A DNA stretch of 64,000 bases from Bicyclus anynana (Eukaryota > Arthropoda > Insecta > Lepidoptera > Nymphalidae): positions 3,743,968 to 3,807,967 of the forward strand of contig NC_069109.1 in the NCBI RefSeq assembly GCF_947172395.1. The letters run 5' to 3'. Position numbers and translations under genes: made by a program. Positions 11,212-22,739 of the stretch are shown here, in pieces; within the stretch, counting starts at the first letter, position 1, and every line of letters starts with the position of its first letter. The notes under the pieces were generated by a model, which saw only the letters and a list, made by a program, of their open reading frames with translations, was not told the DNA's origin and searched no databases.

Positions 11212-12123
11212 ATGAATGATAAAATTGATTTGTCAACCATTGAAACTTTATCATGCAAGCAACAAGTAGTGAGAGCCGTTCGCTTTAATATTGATGGGGC
11301 GTACTGTCTGACTTGTGGTGCTGACAAAAAAATTAAACTATGGAACCCTTACAGTAAGTTATTATTAAAAACTTATGGTGGACATGCGAACGAAGTGCTA
11401 GACGCCGCCGGTTCATGTGACAGCAGTCATATTATATCAGGAAGCGCCGATAAATCTGTTATTCTATGGGATGTGACCACAGGGCAGCCTTTACGAAGAT
11501 ATCGTGGCCATGCAAGTTCCGTAACATGCATAAAGTACAATGAAGAATCCACAATGGCTGTCTCCGGGTCCATAGACAACACAGTTTGTTTTTGGGACGT
11601 TATAAGCAGAAGGCAAGAGCCTGTACAGGTTTTAAAAGATGCTAAAGACACTATAACCTCTGTGCAGGTTACTGACCATGAAGTTTTGACCTCATCAGTA
11701 GACTGTCACACACGTTTGTATGACTTGAGAGTTGGGAAAATGTTATCTGACTACATTGGACATGTAGTCACATTTGCTAGTCTAACACACGATGGCCAAT
11801 GTTACATATTGAGTTGTGCAGATAGTACAATAAAGTTATTTGACAAGGACTCCGGGGAACTATTAAATACCTTTTCTGGCCATGACAGTAAAGATTATAT
11901 GTTAGAAAATGCAGTAAATGAAAAAGATAGTCATATCATATCTGGATCAGCGTCCGGAGAAGTCTTTTATTGGGACTTAGTTTCTAGTACTTGTACACAG
12001 AAATTAGTTCATAGTAACAAAAAGCCAGTTGTATCACTAAGCCATCACCCTACAGATAATTATTTGTTAACAGCCTGTGAAGATGAAGTCAAACTATGGG
12101 GTGTTCCCAAAATGGAAGAATAA
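11212..12123 (+). CDS. Wdr83: WD repeat protein 83 (MORG1), intronless
   Basis: A 303-aa protein made of WD40 repeats along its whole length. In other animals WDR83/MORG1 scaffolds ERK-pathway components and is also found with the spliceosome. Family hallmarks seen here: an early VRAVRFNIDGAYCLTCGADK block, KLWNPYSKLLLKTYGGH, HANEVLDAAGSCDSS, a SGSADKSVILWDV repeat end, and LFDKDSGELLNTFSGH. Length and order match the roughly 315-aa vertebrate protein. The start is the first ATG of the frame, preceded by AT-rich DNA. The gene has no intron here, while its neighbours are split. The stop TAA overlaps an AATAAA, and other AATAAA-like signals follow. Confidence 0.92.
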   Translation: MNDKIDLSTIETLSCKQQVVRAVRFNIDGAYCLTCGADKKIKLWNPYSKLLLKTYGGHANEVLDAAGSCDSSHIISGSADKSVILWDVTTGQPLRRYRGHASSVTCIKYNEESTMAVSGSIDNTVCFWDVISRRQEPVQVLKDAKDTITSVQVTDHEVLTSSVDCHTRLYDLRVGKMLSDYIGHVVTFASLTHDGQCYILSCADSTIKLFDKDSGELLNTFSGHDSKDYMLENAVNEKDSHIISGSASGEVFYWDLVSSTCTQKLVHSNKKPVVSLSHHPTDNYLLTACEDEVKLWGVPKMEE

Positions 12124-12385
12124 ATAAATTATATAGATTTAGTCTTATTTAATCTTTCTATTTAGTATGGGTAAGGAATAAGGAATTAGAGTGTATAATA
12201 TTATAGGTTTTATAGAAGTTCTTATTATAAAAATAAATATAGAGATAAATGCTTGAGGGTTCTATGGACAATGTCACATTTTTGGTCAGATATTATAATT
12301 TTCATTGTAAAATATAAAGTTGATGATAGAGAAATGTATTTATATAAATTTTAATCTTATCTAAAAATCTAAAATAAAGTAAATC

Positions 12386-12610
12386 TATACTAATATTTTA
12401 ATAAGTCAGTGAGGTGTAGAGGGTAAATCTCTAGATCTACTGAACCAATTTTGAAAATTATAAAACAATAGAAAGCTACGTTGTTTGTGAGTGTTAGGCT
12501 ATATTTAATCCCCGTATTTCCTCGGGACCAAGAACTGCGCGGTTGAAATCGCGGGGTGTCGAATAGTTTTAAATTTAATACGCTGAATAACCGAAGTATA
12601 AGTTCCGTAT
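12386..12610 (+). mobile_element. Helitron 5' fragment
   Basis: Starts TCTATACTAATATTTTAATA and continues with a body like other Helitrons here (CTGAACCAATTTTGAAAATT, AGGCTATATTTAATCCCCGT). The 3' hairpin is not clear. Bases 12611-13107 show nothing else I recognise. Confidence 0.55.
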
Positions 12611-13107
12611 GCACAGATTAATAGAAACCAAGTAGATACCCATATGTAAACAGGTTCTCAATCTGTCGGAATCTTATAACTGTGCATAACTTGTGGAAAT
12701 AATGAGGACAAGTCTAATCATAAAGTGCATTGAATAAATGGACAAGTATAATTTTGAATTCATAAAAAAATAGAAGTCCCAAATAAACAGGAACTCGTTA
12801 TGGCAAAGCCATTTTTTAAAAAAAAACATTATCAAAGAGTAAAGTAAAATCTGTGTTCTCTGTCTATGAAAATTTTTGTTTCATAATCTATAATGATCTG
12901 TGGCGCAAAGTAGACTCAAAAAAACCAGAACTCCGGACTAGAAGTATTTGTTTTTTTTACTGCGCGTCATTTTGCAAGTATTTGTCAAATTGTCAGAGAG
13001 AATTGTGAATTTATTTCAATTTTATGTGTCTTGCATTCAAATTTCCATTTTTTTCTCTTAGAAAATAATATCAAACCGTCGCTGAATGCATCGTAAACGA
13101 CGAAGTG

Positions 13108-16100
13108 ATGGGTGCTAAATCCGCTCTTAAATTGAGAAACAGGGGGATCGCCCATAAATGCGATATATGTGGTCGCAAACTTATGACTCCCGACGCTTTG
13201 GAGGTACATCTTAGAACAACTCATAATATTATAAAACGACGTGGAAGGCCCCCTAAAGTCCGCAATGTAGTTAAAACGACTAAAACACAGCCAAAACCAC
13301 TTGAAGAGGTGAACATTGATGCGCCACCGATGCCTGCTAGGGTTGTAATGGCAAACATGAGGAATAAAGTGGAGTTCGAGTGTCCGAAATGTTTTAAAGC
13401 CTTCCCAACGTATTTCCCCGCGCTTAAACACATACAAAAATATCATTGTGTCAATAAGCAAGGTATACCTGTGTAAGTATTCATGTCCAAGTGATTTTGT
13501 AATTCCATGATTAAGTATTCATCAGCCTGTTTTAATGACCCAGTACAGGCCTTTAAACCGCATATGCCTCGATAGGGGGGGAGCTTGGGTACCCTCCCAT
13601 TCCCTGTTTTCATATAACTGCAGAGTTGAGGATTTTTTATGAATTATCTTAAATTGTTATAATTTGTATTTTTAAAATTCTTAATAGACACTGGGAGAGA
13701 GACAATGATTGTTTAAATAAGTTCTTAGAAGTCTTTTTGACACCTCTATAGCAAACATTTTTTGTACCAGATGCACCCTGGTTTTTTTAATAGTGTTATG
13801 AAGGATGGGATTGTATTTTACTAATTTTTTGCTTTTTAGTAAGGGGCCCTGTATCATTGATACGAGGTCAGTTGACTCATATCAAATTTAATATAAACAA
13901 TATTAATTATGTGTATTACATCAAATAAGGGTCTGAAATATATTAATATTAATTAACGCAAGTTAAGATCTCTTATAAAACTTAATTTAAAAATTAAGTA
14001 TTTTGAAATTTTTCAAATGTCAAAAATGCTGTTACCCAGTTTGTGACGTCACAATGTTACTTGCACTAAAAATCAAACTAATTGCTAACTGATTTTTGTC
14101 AAACCCCTCTGTTTGTATGGGACTAGTTAATGTGACGTCATGAAACATGAATTATAGACCATCATGGCAGGCAGGTGTTTTGGCTTGTATATTAAAAAAA
14201 AAAAATTAAAAATTATAATTTTTTTCAATGTAGTAGAATAACATTTTAAGAAAAGAAGTGACAACTAGCCTAATGTGTGGTGGACAGTAATACCAAATAA
14301 AATTTTAATAAAAAAAATTCAACCAACTTCCAATTAAAAAATTAACCAACTAAAAAGCAAAAAATAACATCTTACCTATGTGCTACCTTCAGATCAGTTT
14401 GAAGGTGGTGCCAAGCCAGTGATGTTTTAATTCAAGCCATTTAAATTACAAAATTTCTGTGGTTCTTTCAGTAACGGCTTTAATTAAAATGAAGTAAAGG
14501 CTGTAAATTGTTGATGAGTTCCATCGTCTGTGTTTCAGCTCCATCATCAGACCAACTCCAGACCTTCATAAAATTGTAGTGGTTTTAAATACCTTATGGA
14601 AACACTAACAAACGCACTAGCCGTCTCTACGATTTTCGAAAGTTTTCCTCGATTTCTCCAGGATGCCATCATCAGATCCTGACATGAAAAAAATGGGACC
14701 ACCCTGGAATCAAACCTTTTAAAACAAAAAAAGAATTTTCAAAATCGGTCCACAAATGACGGAATTATCGCTGGACATACATAAAAAAAAAAAACATACA
14801 TACAGCCGAACGTAGAACCTCCTTTTTGAAAGTCGGTTAAAAATAAAAAACATATAAGAAAGTCAATTTTATTGAACATTTTCATTAATCATTATCCTCA
14901 GGCTTAGGCAATGGTTTGAAAAATTTTGTTATTTTCTCTTGCTTGGCAGTTCTTAATAGCTCCATCAATTCAGACTGACTCAGCAGTCGCATTAGCTCTC
15001 TAAAATTAAGACTTCGTTCCATATTTCCATTCCATTCGTGTTTGCGGCAAAGGCGACAAAAGCGGCTTAGGTCAAAGTGTTCGGCTGTACCATTTGACGG
15101 TACTTGCAAAAAACATTGTATTTATTTACCTATTGGAACTTTGTATGAAATTTTATATCCGCAAATAAAGAAATTGCGTAGCATATTTTTAATTTGCAAA
15201 TACTGAAAACGCGAATGATGGAAGCGTGAATAGGGAGCTTTAACTGTACATAAAAAATAAATATATTTATTTCAGAGAACCGCACGACGCCACGCTGATC
15301 CAACCGGAGCGTTTGGAGGAATGCACCAAATGCAAGCTGAAAGTGAGGTCGATACACACACACCGATGTCAACCGCTGACACAGAACATGGGCACAGAGC
15401 TGTTTGTGTGTGCGGCCTGTGATGAATGGTTTCCTAATCTGGACACATTCAACACACACGTCGTGAGCTCACATTCCGAATATGAGAGTCTGTTCTTCCC
15501 GACTAGTCTGGGTAAGTTTCTTTTTCTGACTGCAGATTTTTATTAATAACTTTAAATAGTTTGGAAAACTAAAAAACAGACCTTAAAAGGTGTGTGAGGC
15601 AGATTATAAGGGTTCCGTTTTTTTGTACTATGTTCGGAACCCTAAAAACACACATTTACGCTTGCACTAAAAATTACAAATATTGAATTTAAGTCACGTG
15701 ATTTTTTTTTTCGTATTCCTGACAAAGAACCCTTTCATTTGATATCCATATCATGGGGGTGGTTTTCAAACAGCCAGTCCGCCATCTTGGGGAGGCCGCC
15801 ATATAGGATTTGTAATGATGTTTCTTAGCTAGTCACATATTGTCATCAGAACTCAGAGCGTGTGCAAAATATCATTATAATCGAAGACTTCCTTAGAAAT
15901 TGAAACAGCGCCATCTAGTGGCACTACTGCACAACTTTTTCAATTCCATTTAACCATTTGACTGCTAAATGGACGACCGGTCGTATCCGTTACGTGACAT
16001 GCAAAAAAATATAAAACCCACTAAGGGCAATAGGCGAGCACAGTGTCACGCTTCGCGCGATAGAGGAATATAATCAGATTTTTTAAATGGCTCACAACGG

Positions 16101-19100
16101 TAGATTAAAACCGCATTCCCTGACTGTCGGCTTCTTCAACGCAGACGGGCTTTTCGATAAAATACTCGCGGGCAGCGAATGGATAGGCTAGATGTCACTA
16201 TTTTTAAAAGGTCTTAAATTGTTCATTATCGTTACACACTTTGCAATTGCACGTTGTAGAGTCAACATCTCCTGAGGATGCTCCGGTTTCGGGGTGAAAC
16301 TTACGTAGAGTATTTTGTCGGACCTGGGTGACGTTGTCGCATGGGTTCGTCGACTTTTCGCGGATGATAGCAAAATAAATAAATCATTATATAATCATGA
16401 TGAACTTCCGCAAAGTAACGCCTGCTTCTATCCAATAATTTTATATGAGTCAACCACCCTATTAAAGTTTACGTTAACGCGATAGTAATGGTGTGAAAAC
16501 ATTGAAAACTCCTAGTCACACTGCAGCCTTTGCAAATTTTGTTACAGAATTCATAAGATGGAAATCTGATGTGGAGCAGCAGACGGGCGTGAACTACGCC
16601 ATCTTGCAACGCAACGAATCGCGGATGTACTACCACTGCAGCTATGTGAGGGACACCAGAGAGAACACCGGCACCCACCACCACATCTGCCCCTCCATTA
16701 TTGACATACAGGAGTTTACCAACGGTACGTAGTTTATTTTTAAATCTCATTTATACAAGGTGCTCGGGGGTATTTACACCGAATATGCACCGTATGTACA
16801 CGTCGCTCGATCACGTGTTAGCTCGACTTGTTTCCGTAAAGAGTTAGGGAGTTAGAGAGGGGTAGCGATCGGTTGGCGGGAACGACTTGCGATATAAGGC
16901 GCTCGTTTTACCGGCCTCAGTATTCTCGTGGCGTTCGGGCCGTCCACATTTCTTATTGTGTAATTCTTTATGGGTTACTAGAAGGACACCAAAGAGAACA
17001 CCGGCACCCACCACCATATCTGCCCCTCCATTATTGACATACAGGAGTTTACCAACGGTACGTTTGTTTATTTTTATTTATTTAATAATCTTTATTTGTA
17101 CACCACAAAAAATAAAAGAAAACAAGCAAAACAGAAACATAAGAAAAAGTAGAATACAAAAGGCGGCCTTATCGCTTAGTAGCGATCTCTTCCAGGCAAC
17201 CTTAGGCTTAGGAACTTATTAGGACAACTGTAGGTGGTGTGTACGTAATAATAATGTACATATACATACATACAAAAAACTACACACTAATACACAAATT
17301 ATATAATAATTATAAATATCATAAAATAAACTAATATATATAATATATCATTATGTCGTACGTTGTTTGTTTTTTAATCTCATTTATACAGGGTACTCGG
17401 GGGTATTTACACCGAATATGCACCGTATATACACGTCGCTCGATTTCGTGTTGGCTCGACTTGTTTCCGTAAAGAGTTAGTTAGGGAGTTAGAGAGGGGT
17501 AGCGATCGGTTGGCGGGAACGACTTGCGATATAAGGCGCTCGTTTTACCGGCTTCAGTATGCTCGTGGCGGTCCACATTTCTTGTTGTGTAATTCTTTAT
17601 GGGTTACTAGAAGGACACCAAAGAGAACACCATATCTGCCCCTCCATCATTGACATACAGGAGTTTACCAACGGTATGTTGTTTGTTTTTTAATCTCTCA
17701 TTTATATATCCTTTTTTTATAGATTTTAACAATGTTAATAAAATACAATAATACAATATGATATAAGTGCGGTCAGTTGAAAATTACAGCCGAGGCGATA
17801 TTGCAAGCTCGAGCCGATATTATCAAAGCGCACGTATGTCAAACTACATTTTATAACACACAGACACAGAACATATCAGGGCAGGCTTAAAAAAAGTCCA
17901 TTATTTAAAACTATTAACCTATAGAGGGATATTCTCATTTGGAAATACACTCGAAAAACGAAGTCATCACAGAACACATCTGCTTATAGTTATTTTACTG
18001 ATCGCAGATAAACCCAGAAGGGAAAAAAAAATCGGTTGTCTGTAAAGTCGGTCGGTAAAATAAGTCATACGCGACCTTACATACAATGGTGACTTGAACT
18101 ATATATAACCCTAGATACACAAGGCCCATACACACTCATTCGATTAAAAATGAGTCATACACGACCTTCAATAGTGGTTTGTACACGCTCAAGTTGTCAG
18201 TGTAAACGCAACTGCACCAGACACGAACGCGATCCAGGGACGGATGCGCCACCAGGATGGCCGAATGTTATCACCGTTTAGTGTTGGAAATAGTAGTCTG
18301 TGACGGATATGACGTCGCTCGATCTCGTGTTGGCTTCAGTGTGCTCGTGGCGTTCGAGCCGTCCACATCTCTTGTTGTGTAATTCTTTATGGGTTACTTA
18401 GGATAGGCGGGGAGAGTGACTTGAGTGGAAAAGGGGAGTGTTTGTATACAGTCAAAGGTACCTTTAACCCTACACACATCGTTCGCAAGTACGTGACTTC
18501 ACTCAAGGTCATTCTCTGCCATTCTAGGATCTTATTTTATTTACAGTTTAATTTGTTAATTAAGTTGTCCTGACAAGTGTTGTGAATCATAACCTTTGTT
18601 CGACATTAGTTTTCTTATATTTGTAATCACCTTTTGAGTCCTATAATAATAGACCAGAATATACTTTATTTCTTGTTAAAAAAATTGGCAACCCTAGAGT
18701 GAGGGAGCCAAGCATGACGTCATATTTTTTCGAGTGTGCAGCGGGCTCTATCGAATGGGGAGATGACTAGGTTTGAATGTATTGATTTTTATGATACATT
18801 CGGGTAAATAAAGCCAATGTTAACTAAATTATACTTAAAAAGCAAAGATTGTCTGGATATATGCAAAGATTATAAAATTAAAAAGCTTTTATCGTAATTA
18901 GATAAAAATTCATTCAGTTTTAGCTTCTTTACATTAAATGTGACATTTTTTTATAAATGAACTATAAACATAAACGCACAAATAACAAAGATATTAGTAA
19001 TTTTGTTTGAACGCTCATACAAATCTAACGATCAATATGTATGTATGGCGTCATTAGTTCGTGCCATTTTGTATGGGGCGTTTTTAAGGGATCCGCGGCA

Positions 19101-22100
19101 GTGCCGCAAATCTGTATAGTTCCGAAAGTTGCTTTACTATTAGCATACTTTTAATTTATATACAATTTAAATAACTGTCAGAATTCCTATTCTAAGACGT
19201 TGTCACGTCAAAAAACTACCGAGTCTGCTATAAATACTGTATTCTCAGGCCTCCAAGTCCACTTCTACCACCGCCACTACACGCACAGCCCGTGCCCCTA
19301 CCAGCTGCCTCAGCAGTTCAGCAAATACTGCATCTCGCCGTACCTGGCGCGCACCGACGACTACAAGAGCGTCTGCCAGCTGGCGCCCGACGACGGCGAC
19401 ATGTACATGCAGTTCAAGCGGCTCATGGAGGGCATCATCGTCGACGCCGCCAAGATTGATGTGGAGACGCTGCGGGTTATATTGGGTGAGAGCTGTTTTT
19501 TTTATTTTTATTAATGCCTGGTGGAAAGCAATGATGAGGTCTAGGTTGGAGAATGGTTGGAATGCCAGAAGAAGGGCATTCCACATCTTCGTTGATAGAA
19601 ACGTCGATGCGAAACGTATTGTGCAAGTCGACTGGACATCGACAAAAAAGGATGCCATGCTGATGCTATTTGCTTGGTGACCTCTTTGGTGATTGACAGA
19701 TTGACTGTGATGGCTTGAAGGTTGTGAAGGATGAAAGGCCGCTGTACTCCTACCAAAGGTAAGTTTATACTTTGGTTTGTCAACAACACTCCACGAGTCG
19801 AATTTTAGATGACTAACTTTAGATGCCCATTCCAACACAGAATTGAATGAGCCCAAGGTCAAACAGGGCCATCATCGTCGACGCGGCCAAGATCGACGTG
19901 GAGACGCTCTGGGTTATATTGGGTGAGAGCTGTTTGCTTGGTGAACTCTCTGGTGATTGACTGCGATGGCTTGCAGGTTGTGAAGGATACTATAGGTAAG
20001 TATTGGTTCGTCAACAACACTCCAGGAGCCAAATTTGGTAAGATTCTACTAGAGCAGCTTTAGATACCCATTCCAATACAGAATCGAATGAGCTCAAGGT
20101 CAAACAGGGCATCATCGTCGACGCAGCCAAGATTGATGTGGAGACGCTCCGGGTTATATTGGGTGAAATCTGTTTTTTTTTCATAATAGACTTGCGCTTG
20201 ACTACAATAATGCCTGGTGGAAAGCAATGATGAGGTCTAGGTTGGTGCGCGCTTGCCTAGAAAATGCCTATTCACTCTTGCCTTGAAGGTGCACAAATCA
20301 TAAGTGTTAGGAAACAGAAGCCAGAAGGGCATTCGACATCTTCGCTGTTCTTATTAGAAATATCAATGCAAAACATTTTGTGCGAGTAGACTGGACATCG
20401 ACAACAAAAGGATGCATTCCAACCTCTCCGAAGATTGACAGATTGACTGTGATGGCTTGAAGGTTGTGAAGGACGAAAGTCTGCCGTACTCCTACCAAAG
20501 GTAAGTATTTGCATTGCTTCGTCAACAACACTCCAGGAGTCAAATTTGGTAAGATTCTTCTAGAGCAGCTTTGAATTCTAATATAGATTTTGCTGGTATC
20601 AAATTTGGACCATAATAACCATATAGTACCATAGGTAAGTATGTTAGCCAATAAAGGAGACTTGGATTGTGGTGACTTTTAAATAGCAGACATAATTAAA
20701 TTTGACTTCAGTTTGTCGTATACTACCCTAGGTAAGTGCGGTAGCCAATCATGAAGCTTGGACCAACAAACAAAAAGTTAGCCCGCTTCCATCTTAAAGT
20801 GCATCATCACTAAACATCAGGTGGGATTGTAGTCGAAGGCTAACTTGTAGAGAATATAAAAAAAATACAATACAATAAATGCACAATACGCGACCTTATC
20901 GCTAACAAGCGATCTCTTCCAGGCAACCTAAAGAAGAAATGGTAATGTAACAAGACCTATCTTTTCAGGTAAAGCGTTAGAAATCACATCAATACTGAGC
21001 AACTACGACGAAGAAATGGACGACATGCCAACAGTTTCAATGAAAACGAAACAATTGCTGACCGACAATGACATAAGTAGAATGCTAGAACAACCGCTGT
21101 CGTCACGCAAAGTTGTCATGCCGACAACAGTTGCCAACATCCGTGTCAAAGAGGAGGATTCCCCTAAAAGAAATACAGACGAGCCAGCAGTTACTTTGGA
21201 GGTCAAACGTGTGAAATTCAATGAAACAGATGAAGTGACGACACCTGCACCGAAGATATTAAACTCCTATTCATTGGCTGGTGCTTTGAAAAACTGCAAA
21301 CAATCAAAGAACGATAAGCAATCAATGCTTGAGGAAATAGACACCAAAACAGAAACAAATGATGATTCGACGCCTTCATCGTTCAATGATTCGTACAAAC
21401 ATTTCGTCGTTAAAAACTTTCCAAACATGGAATCCATAGCATCTAGGACTCGGAGTAAACCGGTGATCAAAACTCAGTTAGGTCAGTACAAACCGAATCC
21501 AATATCACCGAAAGCTGATGATAAAAAACATATGCAAGTAAAACCGGATGATGCCAAAGTTAAGCCAAAAGATGATGAAACGAAACAGATGGAAATAAAA
21601 TTTGTCAAATTGATCACCGAAGAGCCCAAACAAAATGTTGCACCTAAATTTACACAGAAATTAATCAAAGTGGTGGAACCAACCAAAATTGAGGATAAAA
21701 CTAAAACGCCGGTTCAACCGTCAACTAAAAATTCAGTTTCTTTAATTAAAAATACAGTTTCTTCACCTAAAAATACAGTTTCTTTAACTAAAAATACAGT
21801 TTCTTCAACTAAAAATACAGTTTCCTTAACTAAAAATACAGTTTCTTCACCTAAAAATACAGTTTCTTTAACTAAAAATACAGTTTCTTCACCTAAAAAT
21901 ACAGTTTCTTCAACTAAAAATACAGTGACGCCAACAAAAATTGTTGAAGAAACGAAACCCGATGTCAAACCAGAGAAACCAGTAAAACCAACAAAGAATG
22001 TGGACGTTTCAAAAAAAATTACTCGAAACAGTTCCAAGACAGAAGTTCAAGGAAATTTGGATAAAAGTATAAAGAAAGTTGATTTCGAATACGAAGTCAA

Positions 22101-22143
22101 AGAGCAAGCGGATGATTGCAATATTTTGATTTTGAAATTTTGA
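13108..22143 (+). CDS. C2H2 zinc-finger / AT-hook nuclear protein, five exons
   Basis: Exons 13108-13472, 15276-15511, 16548-16724, 19249-19485 and 20969-22143 join in phase to 729 aa; all introns are GT-AG. Seen in order: C2H2 finger (C18, C21, H34, H39); AT-hook KRRGRPPK (43-50); C2H2 finger (C92, C95, H108, H113); an odd CxxC unit (C138, C141, H149/H151, C153); C2H2 finger (C167, C170, H183, H188). Then a module with W205, YYHC (C231), HIC (C248) and HRHYTH (267-272) that recalls GCM/FLYWCH-type zinc folds. The C-terminal 390 aa are lysine- and serine-rich with ten heptads near KNTVSSP. It is probably a DNA-binding chromatin or transcription factor; no family name is recognised. Exon 4 is GC-rich, unlike the AT-rich last exon. 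The start is the first ATG in frame; a GTG lies just before it. Introns hold partial copies of exons 3 and 4. Confidence 0.8.
13862..14290. mobile_element. CRE-site MITE in intron 1
   Basis: Has the family ends (AGTTGACTCATATC... and ...ACAACTAGCCTAAT) and two TGACGT/ACGTCA-type sites. No ORF. Confidence 0.65.
14310..14850. repeat. Interspersed repeat in intron 1
   Basis: An AT-rich repeat ending in CATACATACAGCCGAACGTA and TTTTTGAAAGTCGGTT. A related end (TTTTTGCAGTCGGTTGATG) occurs at about 45735. The class is unknown. Confidence 0.4.
14885..15109 (-). CDS. Small antisense ORF in zinc-finger intron 1, possible exon or transposase tail
   Basis: An open frame of about 74 codons on the minus strand whose composition looks protein-like: FCRLCRKHEW (a CxxC pair), NFRELMRLLSQSELMELL, and an ending KITKFFKPLPKPEDND. 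A TTTTTTGCAAG acceptor-like site sits at its 5' side, so it could be a terminal exon of a gene nested in the intron. Endings like KITxFFK are common in pogo/jerky-type transposases, so a transposon remnant is the other option. No upstream exon was found. Function is unknown. Confidence 0.35.
   Translation of the reverse strand: MQVPSNGTAEHFDLSRFCRLCRKHEWNGNMERSLNFRELMRLLSQSELMELLRTAKQEKITKFFKPLPKPEDND
15650..15890. repeat. CATATCATGGGGGTGG-family repeat in intron 2
   Basis: Second copy of the repeat at 7495. It contains CATATCATGGGGGTGG and CAGCCAGTCCGCCATCTTGG. A separate GGGTTCCGTTTTTTTGTACT repeat edge lies just upstream. Confidence 0.65.
16185..16440. mobile_element. Half of a fold-back element in intron 2
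   Basis: Carries one arm of the element at 53953-54262: GAGGATGCTCCGGTTTCGGG, GGACCTGGGTGACGTTGTCG, CGCGGATGATAGCAAAATAA, ending GCTTCTATCCAATAA. The opposite arm is absent. Confidence 0.6.
16651..17700 (+). repeat. Tandem partial duplication of zinc-finger exon 3 with its intron
   Basis: The 3' half of exon 3 (from GGACACCAGAGAGAACACC to the donor) recurs at 16984-17057 and 17613-17675. Each is followed by a donor (GTACGT, GTATGT) and by the same intron block containing GGTAGCGATCGGTTGGCGGG. The offset is 333 bp between copies 1 and 2. Copy 2's intron is interrupted by a LINE end (17063-17362), so the next offset is about 630 bp. An intron-only piece recurs near 18310-18402. The copies lack an acceptor and the exon 5' half. 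Confidence 0.85.
17063..17362 (-). mobile_element. RTE-type LINE 3' end, reversed
   Basis: Reverse complement of the unit at 9515-9826 (GCGGCCTTATCGCTTAGTAG, AGGCAACCTTAGGCTTAGG). It splits the duplicated exon-3 intron unit, so it inserted after or during that duplication. Confidence 0.65.
18690..18915. repeat. Interspersed repeat, inverted partner of 62690-62900
   Basis: The segment from about GATGACTAGGTTTGAATGTA to AAAGATTGTCTGGATATATG recurs in reverse at 62690-62900. No ORF. Confidence 0.55.
19431..20640 (+). repeat. Tandem partial duplication of zinc-finger exon 4 with its intron
   Basis: The last 55 bases of exon 4 (from GGCATCATCGTCGACGC to the GTGAGAG donor) recur at 19867-19921 and 20108-20162, followed by GTGAGAG and GTGAAAT. 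Each copy is preceded by GGTCAAACAG, an acceptor-like CAG exactly at the junction. The intervening intron unit (GCCTGGTGGAAAGCAATGAT, GATGGCTTGAAGGTTGTGAA, CTACCAAAGGTAAGT) is also repeated. Copy 2 has a one-base insertion. Confidence 0.85.
20776..20935 (+). repeat. SINE A tail plus LINE scrap in intron 4
   Basis: AGTTAGCCCGCTTCCATCTT to GGCTAACTTGTAGAGAATA is the 3' part of SINE A. It is followed by GACCTTATCGCTAACAAGCG, a piece of the RTE-type 3' end. Confidence 0.6.
21727..21936 (+). repeat. Coding 21-bp tandem repeat (KNTVSxx heptads)
   Basis: Ten in-frame 21-bp units encode K-N-T-V-S plus two variable residues, alternating SP, LT and ST, with the first unit KNSV and the last KNTVTPT. 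It lies in the last exon of the zinc-finger gene. Length polymorphism is likely. Confidence 0.9.
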
Positions 22144-22739
22144 AAATCTGTTGAAACAGGTTTAAAAGAGCTAAAATGAAAATCTGTTAAAAGAGCTAAA
22201 ATTTATGACTGGTCATGACATTTTGAGAGACTAAACATAAAAAAACCATTAAAAACATGCAATTCGAGTGGATTTCGAATATGAAGTCAAAGACGAGGCG
22301 GAAAATAACAAAATTTTAGATTTTTGATTCATGATTATTGTTAATCAGCAGAAATAACTTTTATATACAAACTAATTTAAATTAACTCAAATCAAGCCAA
22401 AGCAATACAGAATTCTTAAAACAGTATCTAGAAATAACCAAAATTTAAGAACATATTAAAAATGATGTTCAAAAAAAGTCCATTTTGAATATGAAGAAAG
22501 CAGGATTTAGATCCACTCAAAAGTGACGCTATGCGTTTAATCAGTAATTAGTTTTTATTTATATCTATATAAATAGTGGATTAAAAAACCTGTAATAGCC
22601 ACACTTTCCACATATCATAAAAGCTGCAAAAGTGAATGCCCAGGCCTACCCTAAGCGCCCGGCAATTTACTTATATCTAAAAAAAAACCTTGATTATTTT
22701 ACTTTAATAATGAAATCATTACTATATCAAAAAAAGTTT

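Noticed and set aside
15130..15459. 109-codon minus-strand ORF
   Set aside because: It is the shadow of zinc-finger exon 2 on the opposite strand.
19245..19862. 205-codon minus-strand ORF
   Set aside because: It is antisense to GC-rich exon 4 and its duplicated intron. The plus-strand frame has the splice sites and zinc-type residues.
21714..22037. 107-codon repetitive minus-strand ORF
   Set aside because: It is antisense to the KNTVS heptad repeat; a 21-bp repeat keeps several frames open.
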